Below are positions 27,641-38,045 of a DNA stretch of 64,000 bases, piece by piece. The first letter of the stretch is position 1. The number at the start of each line of letters is the position of its first letter. This stretch comes from Rhodospirillaceae bacterium (GTDB lineage Bacteria > Pseudomonadota > Alphaproteobacteria > Rhodospirillales > Rhodospirillaceae): assembly GCA_040219235.1 (NCBI GenBank), contig JAVJSV010000016.1, forward strand, positions 124,001 through 188,000, given 5' to 3'. Under the pieces are notes generated by a model that worked only from the letters and a program-made list of their open reading frames with translations, was not told the DNA's origin and searched no databases. A program made the position numbers and the translations under genes.

Positions 27641-28570
27641 ATGGCACAAATCACAGCGGCTCTGGTCAAAGAGCTGAGAGAAAAAACCGGCGCTGGTATG
27701 ATGGACTGTAAGAAGGCTCTTGCAGAAACCGATGGCGATCTTGAAGGCGCGGTTGATTGGCTGCGTAAGAAGGGTTTATCTGCCGCCGCCAAGAAATCTG
27801 GCCGTGTGGCCGCTGACGGTCTGATTGGTGTGGCCGTTGATGGTACCAAAGGGGTTATGCTGGAAGTTAATGCTGAAACTGATTTTGTCGGTCGCAACGA
27901 TAGCTTCCAAGGATTTGTTGAGGCTGCTACTCAGCTTGCGCTCCAGGTTGATGGCGACATGGAAAAGCTGAAGACAACAGATATGCCTGGTGAAGGCCGT
28001 AATGTTGAAGAGCAGGTCACCCATTTGGTCGCGACAATTGGCGAAAATATGAAATTGCGCCGGTCTGCCGCATTATCCGTCGATAAAGGTGTTGTGGCGG
28101 CTTACGTCCATGCCGCAGTTAAACCTGGTCTTGGTAAGATTGGTGTTTTAGTTGGGTTGGAATCAGATGGTGATACCGAGAAATTGAGTGCATTAGGTAA
28201 ACAGCTGGCTATGCACATAGCGGCTGCCAGTCCACGGTTTTTGACGACCGATGAAGTTGATGCTGAGACCATGCAACGTGAGCGCGAAGTGCTGACTGAT
28301 CAAGCCAAGGAATCGGGCCGTCCAGATGATGTCATTGCTAAGATGGTCGATGGCAGGATGCGTAAATTCTATGAGGAAGTCGTATTACTCGAACAGATTT
28401 ATGTGATTTCTGAAGACAAAGCGAAGGTTAGCAAAGTGGTTGAAGATGCCGCCAAAGACATCGGTTCACCGATTAAATTAACCGGCTTTGTGAAATTTAA
28501 CCTCGGGGAAGGTATTGAGCGCGAAGAAAAAGACTTTGCCTCTGAAGTTGCTCAAGCCGTTGGCCGTTAA
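27641..28570 (+). CDS. tsf: Translation elongation factor Ts
   Basis: A 309-residue nucleotide-exchange factor for EF-Tu. The N-terminal UBA-like domain ([22 protein letters not shown]) and the TDFVGRN motif that enters the EF-Tu nucleotide site are present, then the two core subdomains and the C-terminal module. The ATG follows AAGGACGAAGACG. A 116-base gap separates it from rpsB; two hairpin terminators follow it. Confidence 0.97.
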   Translation: MAQITAALVKELREKTGAGMMDCKKALAETDGDLEGAVDWLRKKGLSAAAKKSGRVAADGLIGVAVDGTKGVMLEVNAETDFVGRNDSFQGFVEAATQLALQVDGDMEKLKTTDMPGEGRNVEEQVTHLVATIGENMKLRRSAALSVDKGVVAAYVHAAVKPGLGKIGVLVGLESDGDTEKLSALGKQLAMHIAAASPRFLTTDEVDAETMQREREVLTDQAKESGRPDDVIAKMVDGRMRKFYEEVVLLEQIYVISEDKAKVSKVVEDAAKDIGSPIKLTGFVKFNLGEGIEREEKDFASEVAQAVGR

Positions 28571-28590
28571 GGCGGCAACTTAAAACTCTA

Positions 28591-28629
28591 AAAAGCGCCC
28601 GTTTCTCCTCAAAAGAAGCGGGCGTTTTT
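28591..28629 (+). terminator. Intrinsic terminator after tsf
   Basis: CGCCCGTTTCT (28596-28606) pairs with AGAAGCGGGCG (28614-28624), with one G-U pair, and is followed by TTTTT. It closes the rpsB-tsf transcript. Confidence 0.85.
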
Positions 28630-28694
28630 GATTTGAAGTGTGTATTATCTGAGACGTAACGACCGAGATCGCCAGTTAGGCGGGAATGAAGTTG

Positions 28695-28720
28695 AAAGGG
28701 ACGTAGACCGTCCCTTTTTT
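28695..28720 (+). terminator. Second intrinsic terminator before pyrH
   Basis: AAAGGGACG and CGTCCCTTT form a perfect 9-base stem over loop TAGAC, running into TTTTTT. It lies about 90 bases after the first terminator and 75 bases before pyrH. Confidence 0.8.
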
Positions 28721-28794
28721 GCAAGTTAACCCGGGCTGGCAGCGCATTAGTCGCCAAGTCGAGAATGTTTGGCCAGTTGGAGGTTTTGCGGATC

Positions 28795-29520
28795 ATGACC
28801 AAGGTGCCGAAATATAAGCGGATAATGGTCAAGGTCTCCGGTGAAGGCCTCATGGGGCCAGAATCCTACGGGCTTCACAAGGCTACGGTCTTGGCCATCG
28901 CGAAGGACATCAAATCTGTGGCCGAGATGGGCCATGAGGTTTGCTTGGTCATCGGGGGCGGCAACATCTTCAGAGGTGTGTCCGTAGCTGCAGAAGGCAT
29001 GGATCGCACCTCAGCTGATTATATGGGTATGTTGGCCACAGTCATAAATGCGCTGGCCGTGCAAAACGCGTTAGAAAGCGTCGGTGTCGAGACCCGGGTT
29101 CAATCTGCAATAGAAATGAACGAAGTCTGCGAACGCTACATTCGGCGGCGGGCTGAACGTCACCTCGAAAAAGGGCGCGTGGTCATATTCGCCGCTGGCA
29201 CTGGAAATCCTTATTTTACAACGGATTCTGCCGCAGCGTTGCGTGCGGCCGAGATGCACTGCGATGCTTTGCTTAAGGCAACGCAGGTCGATGGCGTCTA
29301 TTCTGCTGATCCAAAAACAGACCCAAGTGCAACGCGCTATGATCGCCTGACTTTTGACATGGTTCTTGCTCAAGGTTTGCGGGTTATGGACACGTCAGCG
29401 ATTGCGCTAGCCAGAGATAATGGGATGCCGATTATTGTTTTTAAGATGCAGGGAGACTCATCTGTAACCCAAGTCCTGAAGGGCGAGGGGAACTTTACTG
29501 TCATTACGGAGAAGGAGTGA
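28795..29520 (+). CDS. pyrH: Uridylate kinase
   Basis: A 241-residue UMP kinase of the amino-acid-kinase fold that makes UDP for RNA, DNA and envelope precursors. Visible blocks: [14 protein letters not shown] (ATP/phosphate loop), [10 protein letters not shown] (UMP site), [19 protein letters not shown] and [13 protein letters not shown]. Start at ATG 28795 with GGAGG ten bases upstream; the earlier ATG at 28765 would put the Shine-Dalgarno inside the gene. First gene of the pyrH-frr-uppS-cdsA-dxr-rseP run. Confidence 0.97.
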   Translation: MTKVPKYKRIMVKVSGEGLMGPESYGLHKATVLAIAKDIKSVAEMGHEVCLVIGGGNIFRGVSVAAEGMDRTSADYMGMLATVINALAVQNALESVGVETRVQSAIEMNEVCERYIRRRAERHLEKGRVVIFAAGTGNPYFTTDSAAALRAAEMHCDALLKATQVDGVYSADPKTDPSATRYDRLTFDMVLAQGLRVMDTSAIALARDNGMPIIVFKMQGDSSVTQVLKGEGNFTVITEKE

Positions 29521-29523
29521 GAT

Positions 29524-30087
29524 ATGGCTGGCTTCGCCGATCTAAAAAAAGACTTGAAGCACCGTATGGAGATGACGTTTGACGTCGTTAAAAAGGAGTT
29601 TGCTGGTTTGCGCACAGGTCGTGCTACCACCAGTTTGCTTGATCCCATTATGGTTGATGCCTACGGAAGTCAGATGCCATTGGCGCAGGTTGCGAGTATT
29701 GCGGCACCTGAAGCGCGCATGTTGACGGTGCAGGTCTGGGATAAGGGCCAAGTGAAAGCTGTTGAAAAGGCAATCCGGGAATCTAGCCTCGGGCTAAACC
29801 CGGCCGTAGACGGGCAGTTGCTTCGGGTTCCGATTCCAGCGCTCAATGAGGAACGTCGTGAAGAATTGAAAAAAGTTGCGGGTAGGTATGCTGAAGACGG
29901 CAAGGTTGCCATTCGTAATGTGCGGCGCGATGGCAATGACCAGTTGAAGAAAATGGAAAAAGACGGGGACATTTCTGAGGATGAAAGTCGCCAGTATCAG
30001 GATGAAATCCAAAAAATAACGGACGATCTAGTGAAGCAGATTGATGATGCCTTGAGCCAGAAACAAGAGGAGATCATGCAGGTTTGA
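29524..30087 (+). CDS. frr: Ribosome recycling factor
   Basis: A 187-residue protein that, with EF-G, splits the post-termination ribosome. The L-shaped fold is indicated by the long helices ([24 protein letters not shown] at the start; [21 protein letters not shown] near 140) and the hinge-containing middle domain. It starts 3 bases after pyrH and its TGA shares one base with the uppS ATG. Confidence 0.97.
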   Translation: MAGFADLKKDLKHRMEMTFDVVKKEFAGLRTGRATTSLLDPIMVDAYGSQMPLAQVASIAAPEARMLTVQVWDKGQVKAVEKAIRESSLGLNPAVDGQLLRVPIPALNEERREELKKVAGRYAEDGKVAIRNVRRDGNDQLKKMEKDGDISEDESRQYQDEIQKITDDLVKQIDDALSQKQEEIMQV

Positions 30088-30827
30088 TGGAAGACCTTTC
30101 TCTCAAACCCGTTGAAGACTCTGGGCCTGTTCCAGAGCACGTTGCCATCATTATGGATGGCAACGGCCGTTGGGCACATGCCCGAGGTTTGCCGCGCAAG
30201 GCGGGCCATAAACGTGGCGCGCAGGCGGTTAAGAAAACTATCATTGCAGCCGCAGAAATGGGCATTAGGTATTTGACGTTGTTCGGGTTTTCTGCCGAGA
30301 ACTGGCAAAGGCCGGACTCTGAAATTCGTGATCTGATGGCTTTGTTGCGCTTTTATTTGGTGAACAACATCGACCAACTGGCTGAGGATGGGGTGCGCCT
30401 GAAAGTTGTTGGAGATCGGTCAAGGCTTCCCTCTGATACAGTTGAGATGATCAGTGATGCAGAGCGGCGCACTGCATTGAATGAAAAACTTATCCTGACC
30501 ATTGCGCTAAGCTACGGTAGCCGACAGGAATTGGTGCATGTCGCAAGGCAGCTTGCTGAAGCGGCAAAGCTGGGCCGCATTGATCCATCGCGTATTGATG
30601 AGGCTATGTTTGCAGACCACTTGTACACTCGTGATATTCCTGATCCGGATCTCTTAATCCGCACTTCGGGTGAACAGCGTATTAGTAATTTCCTACTCTG
30701 GCAGCTGGCTTATACAGAACTAGTTTTTACTCAGACACGTTGGCCGGATTTCGATGCGGCTGAATTACATAATGCGGTTACAGAATTCAGACGCCGGGAA
30801 CGTCGTTTCGGAATGGTGGCGGGCTAA
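30087..30827 (+). CDS. uppS: Isoprenyl (undecaprenyl) diphosphate synthase
   Basis: A 246-residue cis-prenyltransferase that builds undecaprenyl diphosphate, the lipid carrier for cell-wall synthesis. The catalytic aspartate D24 lies in IIMDGNGRWAHARG; further conserved parts are TLFGFSAENWQRP and DLLIRTSGEQRISNFLLWQ. Start at the ATG in the TGATG overlap with frr. Followed 5 bases later by cdsA. Confidence 0.97.
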   Translation: MEDLSLKPVEDSGPVPEHVAIIMDGNGRWAHARGLPRKAGHKRGAQAVKKTIIAAAEMGIRYLTLFGFSAENWQRPDSEIRDLMALLRFYLVNNIDQLAEDGVRLKVVGDRSRLPSDTVEMISDAERRTALNEKLILTIALSYGSRQELVHVARQLAEAAKLGRIDPSRIDEAMFADHLYTRDIPDPDLLIRTSGEQRISNFLLWQLAYTELVFTQTRWPDFDAAELHNAVTEFRRRERRFGMVAG

Positions 30828-30832
30828 TTAGT

Positions 30833-31618
30833 ATGTTTTGGACGAGAGTTGCCACATCTGTCGTTCTCGCGCCTGTCGCATTAGGTGCCGTATATTATGG
30901 CTTTCCCGTTTTCCAATTGTTTGTCGCTGCGATGGCGGCTGCCGTCATGTGGGAATTTATTCACATCGTCGGTAAAGCTGGTTTTCCGCCAAGGGCTGTA
31001 TTGGCGCTGTGGAGCACGATTGGTGCCGTGGGTCTTGCGGCCGGAAATATGCCGTTGGCCCTTGCGGTCATAGCGGTTGTCTGGCTCATTTTGCTGGCTA
31101 CAGATCAGCGTGGAGATCGAGTACGGTTTGCCTCCACGCAGACTGCACTGCTTTATGCCGCTATCCCGGCCGTTTGCCTTGTTTTTGTTAGAGAGTTAGG
31201 TGGGGCCGAAACTGTATTCTGGGTTTTGGCGGTGGTGTGGGCCACGGACATTGGCGCTTATTTTGTTGGCCGGATTGTAGGCGGACCAAAACTTGCGTCC
31301 TCGATTAGCCCGAATAAAACCTGGTCTGGAGCGATTGGCGGCGCGGTGTCTGCCGTTGTTGCGGCCATTGGGCTTGCTATTGTTATTGGCGTTTCACCTT
31401 CGCTGCTAAGTGTGGCTCTGGCGTTCCTGTTATCAACGACAAGTCAAGTTGGTGATCTTATTGAGAGCCGTTTTAAGCGAGTTCATGGGGTTAAAGACTC
31501 TGGGACATGGATGCCTGGTCACGGCGGAGTCATGGACCGTGTAGACGGCTTATGGGCTGTCACGCCGTTTGCCGCTTTCATCTGTGCCGCTTTACAAGGT
31601 GGTATGTCGTCATGGTGA
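30833..31618 (+). CDS. cdsA: Phosphatidate cytidylyltransferase
   Basis: A 261-residue integral membrane enzyme that makes CDP-diacylglycerol from phosphatidate and CTP, the branch point of phospholipid synthesis. About seven helices are seen. The family signature is complete near the C-terminus: ESRFKRVHGVKDSG followed by MPGHGGVMDRVDG. Directly follows uppS and precedes dxr, the standard order. Confidence 0.95.
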   Translation: MFWTRVATSVVLAPVALGAVYYGFPVFQLFVAAMAAAVMWEFIHIVGKAGFPPRAVLALWSTIGAVGLAAGNMPLALAVIAVVWLILLATDQRGDRVRFASTQTALLYAAIPAVCLVFVRELGGAETVFWVLAVVWATDIGAYFVGRIVGGPKLASSISPNKTWSGAIGGAVSAVVAAIGLAIVIGVSPSLLSVALAFLLSTTSQVGDLIESRFKRVHGVKDSGTWMPGHGGVMDRVDGLWAVTPFAAFICAALQGGMSSW

Positions 31619-31625
31619 GCGGTTG

Positions 31626-32807
31626 ATGCGGCTGGAACGCGAGCAAAAGCGCATCACGATCCTCGGGTCGACGGGCTCAGTCGGTGTGAACACGCTGGAC
31701 ATCGTACGTCGCAATCTAGACATGTTTGATGTCGTGGTGTTGACGGCGGGACAAAATGTAGATCTGCTGATTGAGCAGGCGCTTGAATTTAAACCTGAAC
31801 AAGCTGTGATCGCGGACTCTTCCTTGTATGATAATTTAAAGGCGGGATTGGCGGGAACAGATATCTCTGTATCAGCCGGTGAAGACGCGCTGATCGAAGT
31901 GGCGCAACAGCCAGTCGATTTGGTCATGGCGGCGATTGTTGGGGCTGCCGGACTGGCTTCAACGCTTAGGGCTGTTGAACATTCCCATATTATTGCTCTG
32001 GCCAATAAGGAATGCCTTGTTAGTGCCGGAAGATTGTTTATGGACTCTGTAAGGCTTCACGGCGCGCAGCTCTTACCTGTTGATTCAGAACACAGCGCCA
32101 TATTTCAGGTTTTAGATACCAAACAAGCTGATGCGCTTGACCGCATTATTCTCACAGCCTCCGGTGGACCTTTCCGGGAGTGGTCGTTTGAGCGATTATC
32201 CACCGCGACACCTGATCAGGCTGTTGCCCATCCTAACTGGTCTATGGGTGCTAAAATCTCAGTTGATTCGGCGACAATGATGAATAAGGGGCTTGAATTG
32301 ATCGAGGCTCAATATCTATTCGATGTTGCTGAGTCTCATATCGAAATCGTTGTGCATCCACAGTCTATTGTTCATAGCCTCGTCAGTTATGTGGACGGCT
32401 CTGTTTTGGCCCAGCTTGGCACCCCTGATATGCGGACACCGATTGCCTATGCGCTAGGCTGGCCGGAGCGCATTTCGGTGCCTATGGAACGCTTGAATCT
32501 CTCAGATATTGCCCAACTTACCTTTGAAGCCCCTGATTTTAAAAGATTTCCGGCCTTGGTTCTGGCACGGCAGGCTTTACAGTCTGGGGGAGGGGCGCCT
32601 ACTATCTTAAATGCAGCAAATGAAGTTGCAGTGGCCAGATTTTTGGCAGGAGAGATCAAATTTCTGGACATTATTCAAGTTGTTGAAAAGACGCTTGAGC
32701 GCTGTGAAAGTGCCGACCCATCCTCACTTGCAGAAGTTATGCTTCTCGACGAAGAAGCGAGAAGGTTGGCGCAAGGATGCAATTTATTAAAGACTGCTGC
32801 GGCATAG
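31626..32807 (+). CDS. dxr: 1-deoxy-D-xylulose 5-phosphate reductoisomerase
   Basis: A 393-residue enzyme of the MEP isoprenoid pathway that makes methylerythritol phosphate using NADPH. The nucleotide loop ITILGSTGSVGVNTLDIV, then NKECLVSAG, the metal-binding VDSEHSAIFQ and the substrate block MNKGLELIEA are present. I chose ATG 31626; a longer frame from 31569 overlaps the end of cdsA. It supplies precursors used by UppS upstream in the same operon. Confidence 0.96.
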   Translation: MRLEREQKRITILGSTGSVGVNTLDIVRRNLDMFDVVVLTAGQNVDLLIEQALEFKPEQAVIADSSLYDNLKAGLAGTDISVSAGEDALIEVAQQPVDLVMAAIVGAAGLASTLRAVEHSHIIALANKECLVSAGRLFMDSVRLHGAQLLPVDSEHSAIFQVLDTKQADALDRIILTASGGPFREWSFERLSTATPDQAVAHPNWSMGAKISVDSATMMNKGLELIEAQYLFDVAESHIEIVVHPQSIVHSLVSYVDGSVLAQLGTPDMRTPIAYALGWPERISVPMERLNLSDIAQLTFEAPDFKRFPALVLARQALQSGGGAPTILNAANEVAVARFLAGEIKFLDIIQVVEKTLERCESADPSSLAEVMLLDEEARRLAQGCNLLKTAAA

Positions 32808-32826
32808 ATTAAGGGACGCTTGACCT

Positions 32827-33969
32827 TTGGAACAAATACTCGGCATTTCGTTTACGCTGATCAACTTCATCATTGCTCTGTCAGTGGTGGTTTTTGTGCA
32901 TGAACTGGGGCACTTTCTCGTCGCGAGGTGGAACAATGTGCGATGCGACATTTTTTCCATCGGCTTTGGACCTGAGTTGATCGGTTTTACAGATCGTCAC
33001 GGCACACGCTGGAAGTTCAGTCTCATTCCCTTAGGGGGCTACGTCAAAATGTTTGGCGAAGCTGATACGGCTAATCCCGGTGCGAAAGATGACGCTAAAG
33101 ATGTTGATGAGGAAGATAATGGCGTCGGACGTGAGATGACGCCAGCAGAGAAAGCGGTTTCGTTTAAATACAAAACTCTGGGGCAGCGCTCAGCCATTGT
33201 TTTTGCCGGACCAGCTGTAAACTTTATTTTTGCTATTGCTGTTTTCTTTATCATGTTCATGTCGGTAGGGAGACCTGTAACAGAGCCGATTATTGGCAAT
33301 GTAGCAGAGGAGAGCGCGGCTGAGGAGGCGGGGCTTCTCGCTGGAGACATAATCCTGGCGATCGATGGTTCTGAAATTGATCGCTTCGAAGATTTGCAGC
33401 GCGTTGTGCCCCTTGGCAATGGCGCTCCAATGCGGCTGACGGTTCAGCGTGATGAGAGTATTCTCGATATTGTTGCGGTTCCAAAAATTGTCGAAGAGGT
33501 TGATCCGTTCGGCAACCCACAGAAGCGCGCCTTGTTGGGGATTTCATCGACAGGTGAATCGCGCGCTATGGTCCGACATAATCCTTTTAGTGCTCTGGGT
33601 TTGGCCGTCACACAGACATATACGGTTGTAGAGGGGACCTTCATTGCGGTTGGACAGATTATTTCTGGCGAACGAGGGACAGAGGACCTTGGAGGCCCTA
33701 TTCGGATTGCTAAGTACTCTGGCCAAGCGGCCGAGTCCGGGATCGTTAATTTCATAATATTTATGGCAATTTTGTCGATAAACCTTGGCATTATCAATTT
33801 ATTCCCTGTGCCGCTGCTTGACGGCGGTCACCTGTTGTTTTACGCCATCGAAGCCTTACGTGGACGACCTCTTTCTGATCAAGCGCAGGAATGGGGTTTG
33901 CGGTTTGGTTTGGTTTTGGTGCTGTCGCTTATGGTGTTCGTAACGTGGAACGATATCCTGCAATTATAG
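32827..33969 (+). CDS. rseP: Site-2 membrane metalloprotease RseP
   Basis: A 380-residue zinc protease that cuts within membranes, in regulated proteolysis of anti-sigma factors. The HELGH motif is at residues 25-29; a PDZ domain follows (about 150-230: EEAGLLAGDIILAIDGSEI); the third zinc-ligand helix has NLFPVPLLDGGHLLF. The start is TTG at 32827, after AAGGGACG; no usable ATG lies upstream. The family's normal length supports this start. Confidence 0.94.
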   Translation: MEQILGISFTLINFIIALSVVVFVHELGHFLVARWNNVRCDIFSIGFGPELIGFTDRHGTRWKFSLIPLGGYVKMFGEADTANPGAKDDAKDVDEEDNGVGREMTPAEKAVSFKYKTLGQRSAIVFAGPAVNFIFAIAVFFIMFMSVGRPVTEPIIGNVAEESAAEEAGLLAGDIILAIDGSEIDRFEDLQRVVPLGNGAPMRLTVQRDESILDIVAVPKIVEEVDPFGNPQKRALLGISSTGESRAMVRHNPFSALGLAVTQTYTVVEGTFIAVGQIISGERGTEDLGGPIRIAKYSGQAAESGIVNFIIFMAILSINLGIINLFPVPLLDGGHLLFYAIEALRGRPLSDQAQEWGLRFGLVLVLSLMVFVTWNDILQL

Positions 33970-34033
33970 CGACGGACGTCGTGAGTCTCCTGCAATGGAC
34001 CCGGAAAAATATTAAAGTGGAGCCGTGTAAAGG

Positions 34034-36328
34034 GTGACTAACGGTCGTCAATCTTGGTTGGTAGGTGTTTTGTGCGCAGTAATTATGCTGCTTGCCACGA
34101 CGCCGTCCTATGCTCAGCAACTGGGCGGTGCAATTGCTCAGATTGCCGTTCAGGGTAATCAGCGTATCGAACCGGCCACAATTCGAACTTATATTTCTGT
34201 TCGGGAAGGGGATCCGTTTGACCCGGTGACGATTGACCGTTCACTGAAGAACCTCTTTGCCACTGGCTTATTTGCTGATGTGAGTATCGGGAGACAGGGT
34301 GATATCCTGGTTATTCGCGTTGTCGAGAATCCGATTATCAACAGAATAACCTTTGAAGGAAATAAGCGGCTTGATAATGATAAACTCCAGCCTGAAGTGC
34401 AGCTTCGCCCCAGGGTTGTCTACACGCGAACAAAAGTTCAACAAGACGTCGAGCGTATTCTAGACCTTTATCGCCGTAGCGGCAGATTTGCGGTTACGGT
34501 TGAGCCAAAAGTTATTGAACTCCCACAAAACCGTGTCGATCTCGTATTTGAGATCAATGAGGGCGACCCCACGTACGTTCGTAAAATTACTTTTATCGGC
34601 AATGAAAAATTTTCTGATGGCGATTTGCGCGACGTTGTACTGACTCGTGAGGAGCGTTGGTGGCGCTTTCTCACCTCCAACGACACCTACGATCCAGATC
34701 GAATGGCGTTCGACCAGGAATTGCTGCGCCGTTACTATTTATCTGAAGGATACGCCGACTTTGAAGTTGTCTCTGCGGTGGCTGAATTATCTCCAGACAG
34801 AAAAAGTTTTTTCATTACGATGACGGTCGATGAAGGTCCTCGCTATCGCTTTGGCGAGATGACAGTTGATGTCTCTATACCTAATCTTGATCCGGATGTG
34901 TTGCGGGCTGCCATCGTTCCGTCACCGGGGGACTGGTATAACGCTGAAGATATTGAAGGCACCATTGACGTCTTTACAGACCTCGTCGGTGCCCTTGGTT
35001 ATGCTTTTGTCGATATTCGTCCCCGTGTGTCTCGTGACGTTGCAAACCGAACCATCGAGATCATCTTCGATGTTCAAGAAGGGCCGCGTGTTTTTGTCGA
35101 GCGCATCGACATCACCGGCAATGTCAGAACCCTAGATAAAGTTATCCGCCGTGAGTTTCGGTTGGTCGAAGGTGATGCCTTCAACACAGCCAGGCTGCGG
35201 CGTTCACGTGAACGCCTTCAAAACCTAGGTTACTTTAAAGAAGTTGAGGTCGATAATGTGCCGTCTGAGGTGTATCCAGACCGCACAGTTGTGACGGCCA
35301 CGGTTGAGGAACAATCTACGGGCGAATTGCAGTTTGGCATCGGCTTTTCTAGCGCTTCGGGCGCGTTGTTTGATGTTGGTATCCGCGAGCGTAATCTGCT
35401 TGGAAAAGGCCAAGACCTTCGTTTCAACTTCAGTTTGGCCCAACAACAAACCCAGATTGATCTCGGTTTTACCGAGCCATACTTCTTAAATCGTCGCCTT
35501 GCGGCGGGGGCGGACCTGTTTGCCACAGAAACAGACTTTATTGATGAAGCCGGCTTTATCAGTCAGTCAATTGGTGGGTCGCTGCGGCTCGGGTTCAACT
35601 ACAACGAATATATGTTCCAAAGGCTGACCTATCTCTTGTCCTGGACTAAATTGGAAGGCATCAGCCAGTTCGCCTCTGAATTTACACGTGAACAAGAAGG
35701 AACGACGACCACGTCTCAAGTCAGCCAAACCTTTGCGATTGATAAGAGAAATAATGTTATTGATCCTTCGGATGGCTATTTCATAAGTCTTTCGAATGAC
35801 TTAGCGGGCCTGGGCGGGACCGAGAAGTATGTCCGATCAAGCGTGGCCCTCGGCTATTACTGGGAGCCGTTTGAAGGCTGGATCTTTAGCGCAACCGGGA
35901 ATGCGGGTTATATTCTTGGTATTGGTGAAGATATCAAAATCTTTCAAAGATATCAGCTTGGTGGTAACAACCTTCGCGGCTTCGATGACTTTGGAGCGAG
36001 CCCAAGAGATTCTAGGACTGGCGATGCCCTGGGTGGCGACTGGATTGCAACCGCGCGCGCTGAACTAAAAATACCGCTTGGTCTTCCTGAAGAGATCGGT
36101 ATCACTCCTAAGATGTTTACGGATTGGGGTGCTATTGGGTCGCCGACTGATTTGAAAGACAGGAGTTTTGATATTCTAAAGTCGCAACGTGTTCGTGGCT
36201 CTGTGGGCCTCGGCATTGAATGGGAGTCGCCTGTCGGACCAATCAACATTGATTGGGCCCATGTTCTACGACAGGCAGATTTTGATATAACTGAAAGTTT
36301 CCGTGTGAATTTCGGACAAAGGTTTTAA
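34034..36328 (+). CDS. bamA: Outer membrane protein assembly factor BamA
   Basis: A 764-residue outer-membrane protein. The signal peptide (about 1-27, ending TTPSYAQ) is followed by five POTRA repeats (about 30-430) and a 16-strand barrel with a final aromatic residue (VNFGQRF). The barrel's ERNLLGKGQDL and NNLRGF/GGNNLRGFDDFG region matches the lid-lock VRGF-type motif. The start is GTG 34034 with GGAG 11 bases upstream; it is needed to include the signal peptide. BamA folds other outer-membrane proteins; the chaperone OmpH is next. Confidence 0.95.
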   Translation: MTNGRQSWLVGVLCAVIMLLATTPSYAQQLGGAIAQIAVQGNQRIEPATIRTYISVREGDPFDPVTIDRSLKNLFATGLFADVSIGRQGDILVIRVVENPIINRITFEGNKRLDNDKLQPEVQLRPRVVYTRTKVQQDVERILDLYRRSGRFAVTVEPKVIELPQNRVDLVFEINEGDPTYVRKITFIGNEKFSDGDLRDVVLTREERWWRFLTSNDTYDPDRMAFDQELLRRYYLSEGYADFEVVSAVAELSPDRKSFFITMTVDEGPRYRFGEMTVDVSIPNLDPDVLRAAIVPSPGDWYNAEDIEGTIDVFTDLVGALGYAFVDIRPRVSRDVANRTIEIIFDVQEGPRVFVERIDITGNVRTLDKVIRREFRLVEGDAFNTARLRRSRERLQNLGYFKEVEVDNVPSEVYPDRTVVTATVEEQSTGELQFGIGFSSASGALFDVGIRERNLLGKGQDLRFNFSLAQQQTQIDLGFTEPYFLNRRLAAGADLFATETDFIDEAGFISQSIGGSLRLGFNYNEYMFQRLTYLLSWTKLEGISQFASEFTREQEGTTTTSQVSQTFAIDKRNNVIDPSDGYFISLSNDLAGLGGTEKYVRSSVALGYYWEPFEGWIFSATGNAGYILGIGEDIKIFQRYQLGGNNLRGFDDFGASPRDSRTGDALGGDWIATARAELKIPLGLPEEIGITPKMFTDWGAIGSPTDLKDRSFDILKSQRVRGSVGLGIEWESPVGPINIDWAHVLRQADFDITESFRVNFGQRF

Positions 36329-36330
36329 AC

Positions 36331-36942
36331 ATGACTTACTTAAAAACGTCTCAGCACTTTCTCAGTGCCATAGTTCTTACAGCTGCTGCATTTGTAATGA
36401 CTGCTCCAGCCACTGCGCAAGAAAGCAGCCATACGCGTCCTATTATCGGTGTTCTGAATACAGAATTGATCGAACGGGATTCTCTCGCCGCTAAAGGTAT
36501 TCGCTTAGAACGCGACAAATACATCACCCGCTATCAGACCGAAGTGAGAGCGCTTGAAACAGAATTGCGGGGAGAAGAGCAGCGTTTAACCCAGCAACGC
36601 AACGTGTTGGCGCCGGAAGTGTTTCAGCAACAAGTCGAAGCATTTCAGCAAAAGTTTGCTGTTGCGCAACAGGAAGCGCGGGTTAGTCAGCAAAACCTGA
36701 ACGCGGTGTTCCAACAGGCTATGGTGCAAATCAACCAAGAAATGATTCGTATCTCGAGCCAGGTGGCTCAGGAGAGAGGCATTAACATGGTTATGCCGCA
36801 GAGCCTTATTCTGCTGTCAGATCCATCAATGGACATCACCCGTCCAGTGCTTGAGATTTTAAATGAGCGCCTTCCGGCCGTTGCCATGCAAGATCCTGAA
36901 GTTGCCGCAGCAGAAGCAGGCAAGGCTGCTGCTTCAGAATAA
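36331..36942 (+). CDS. Periplasmic chaperone OmpH/Skp
   Basis: A 203-residue secreted protein: signal peptide about 1-29 (TAPATAQ), then a short beta part (GVLNTELIERDS) and a long glutamine-rich helical hairpin (residues about 60-140) that forms the jellyfish arms of the Skp trimer. It holds unfolded outer-membrane proteins on their way to BamA. It starts 2 bases after bamA and is followed by lpxD, the order seen in most proteobacteria. Confidence 0.9.
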   Translation: MTYLKTSQHFLSAIVLTAAAFVMTAPATAQESSHTRPIIGVLNTELIERDSLAAKGIRLERDKYITRYQTEVRALETELRGEEQRLTQQRNVLAPEVFQQQVEAFQQKFAVAQQEARVSQQNLNAVFQQAMVQINQEMIRISSQVAQERGINMVMPQSLILLSDPSMDITRPVLEILNERLPAVAMQDPEVAAAEAGKAAASE

Positions 36943-36953
36943 GCATATAAAGT

Positions 36954-37997
36954 ATGCCAGACTCACGATTCTTTCAGCGTACCGGTCCGTTCCGGGCTAG
37001 AGAGATAGCAGATTGGGTCGGAGCGACTTGTTTCAAAAATGGCAACCTAGACCGCCTCGTCGAAGATATTTCTGATCTCGGCGAGGCGGGTCCAGGGCAT
37101 TTATCTTACTTGTCCGGAGCGGACTACATTGATCAAGCCGCAACCAGTTCTTGCGGCGTCTGCCTGACAACAGAAACTCTGGCGGAGTGCGCGCCCCCAA
37201 GTGCAGTGATATTGCTGGTCACTGATCCGCAGTCAGCATTCGCGACGGCTGCGGATAAATTTTATGCCCCAAAACCGGTACCTTTGACCAAGTGTAAGCC
37301 ATCAGATTCTGGAGCGATGATTGATGACTCCGCTCAATTGGGTGTTGATGTCACTTTAGAAGTTGGCTGCGTGGTTGGAGCTAATGTTCAAATTGGAGCG
37401 CGGACACGTATCGGCCCTGGCACAACGATTGGTGCAGGCGTTGTTATTGGTGAGAATTGCGATATCGGTGCAAATGTTTCTCTAGTGTGCTGCCTTATAA
37501 GCGACGATGTCATTATTCATCCTGGCGCTCGGATTGGTCAGGATGGGTTTGGATTTATTTTTGACGCCACAGCACAGCGCCACCGTAAAATTCCGCAGCT
37601 TGGTCGGGCCATCATTAAAGAAGATGTTGAGATTGGTGCAAATACCACGATTGACCGTGGTGCGCTTGGCGACACAATAATTGGGCCTGGGTGCCGGATC
37701 GATAACCAAGTGCAGATAGCTCACAACGTTGTTCTGGGAGCTCGATGTATTGTTGTCTCTCAAGTCGGCATATCCGGAAGCTGTCAAATTGGAGACGATG
37801 TGGTGTTAGCTGGGCAGGTTGGCCTCGCTGACCATGTTAAAGTGGGTTCTAAGGCGCAAGTTGCGGCCAAGTCTGGGGTTATGCGAGATATTGAACAAGA
37901 GCAGGTGGTAATGGGGTATCCTGCGAAGCCGATCCGGGAGTTTTGGAGAGATGTTGCGGCTATTGGCCGGTTAAGTAAGCGTAAAAAAACTCCATAG
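36954..37997 (+). CDS. lpxD: UDP-3-O-(3-hydroxyacyl)glucosamine N-acyltransferase
   Basis: A 347-residue acyltransferase, third step of lipid A synthesis. An N-terminal uridine-binding domain (about 1-100) precedes a left-handed beta-helix made of hexapeptide repeats (about 110-290), with the catalytic histidine in the [12 protein letters not shown] block. The C-terminal helix is short. It belongs to the lpxD-fabZ-lpxA-lpxI-lpxB cluster. Confidence 0.96.
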   Translation: MPDSRFFQRTGPFRAREIADWVGATCFKNGNLDRLVEDISDLGEAGPGHLSYLSGADYIDQAATSSCGVCLTTETLAECAPPSAVILLVTDPQSAFATAADKFYAPKPVPLTKCKPSDSGAMIDDSAQLGVDVTLEVGCVVGANVQIGARTRIGPGTTIGAGVVIGENCDIGANVSLVCCLISDDVIIHPGARIGQDGFGFIFDATAQRHRKIPQLGRAIIKEDVEIGANTTIDRGALGDTIIGPGCRIDNQVQIAHNVVLGARCIVVSQVGISGSCQIGDDVVLAGQVGLADHVKVGSKAQVAAKSGVMRDIEQEQVVMGYPAKPIREFWRDVAAIGRLSKRKKTP

Positions 37998-38045
37998 AGA
38001 ATAGCTATTGAGACACATGCTGTATCGAGAAAAAGGACAAGTCTT

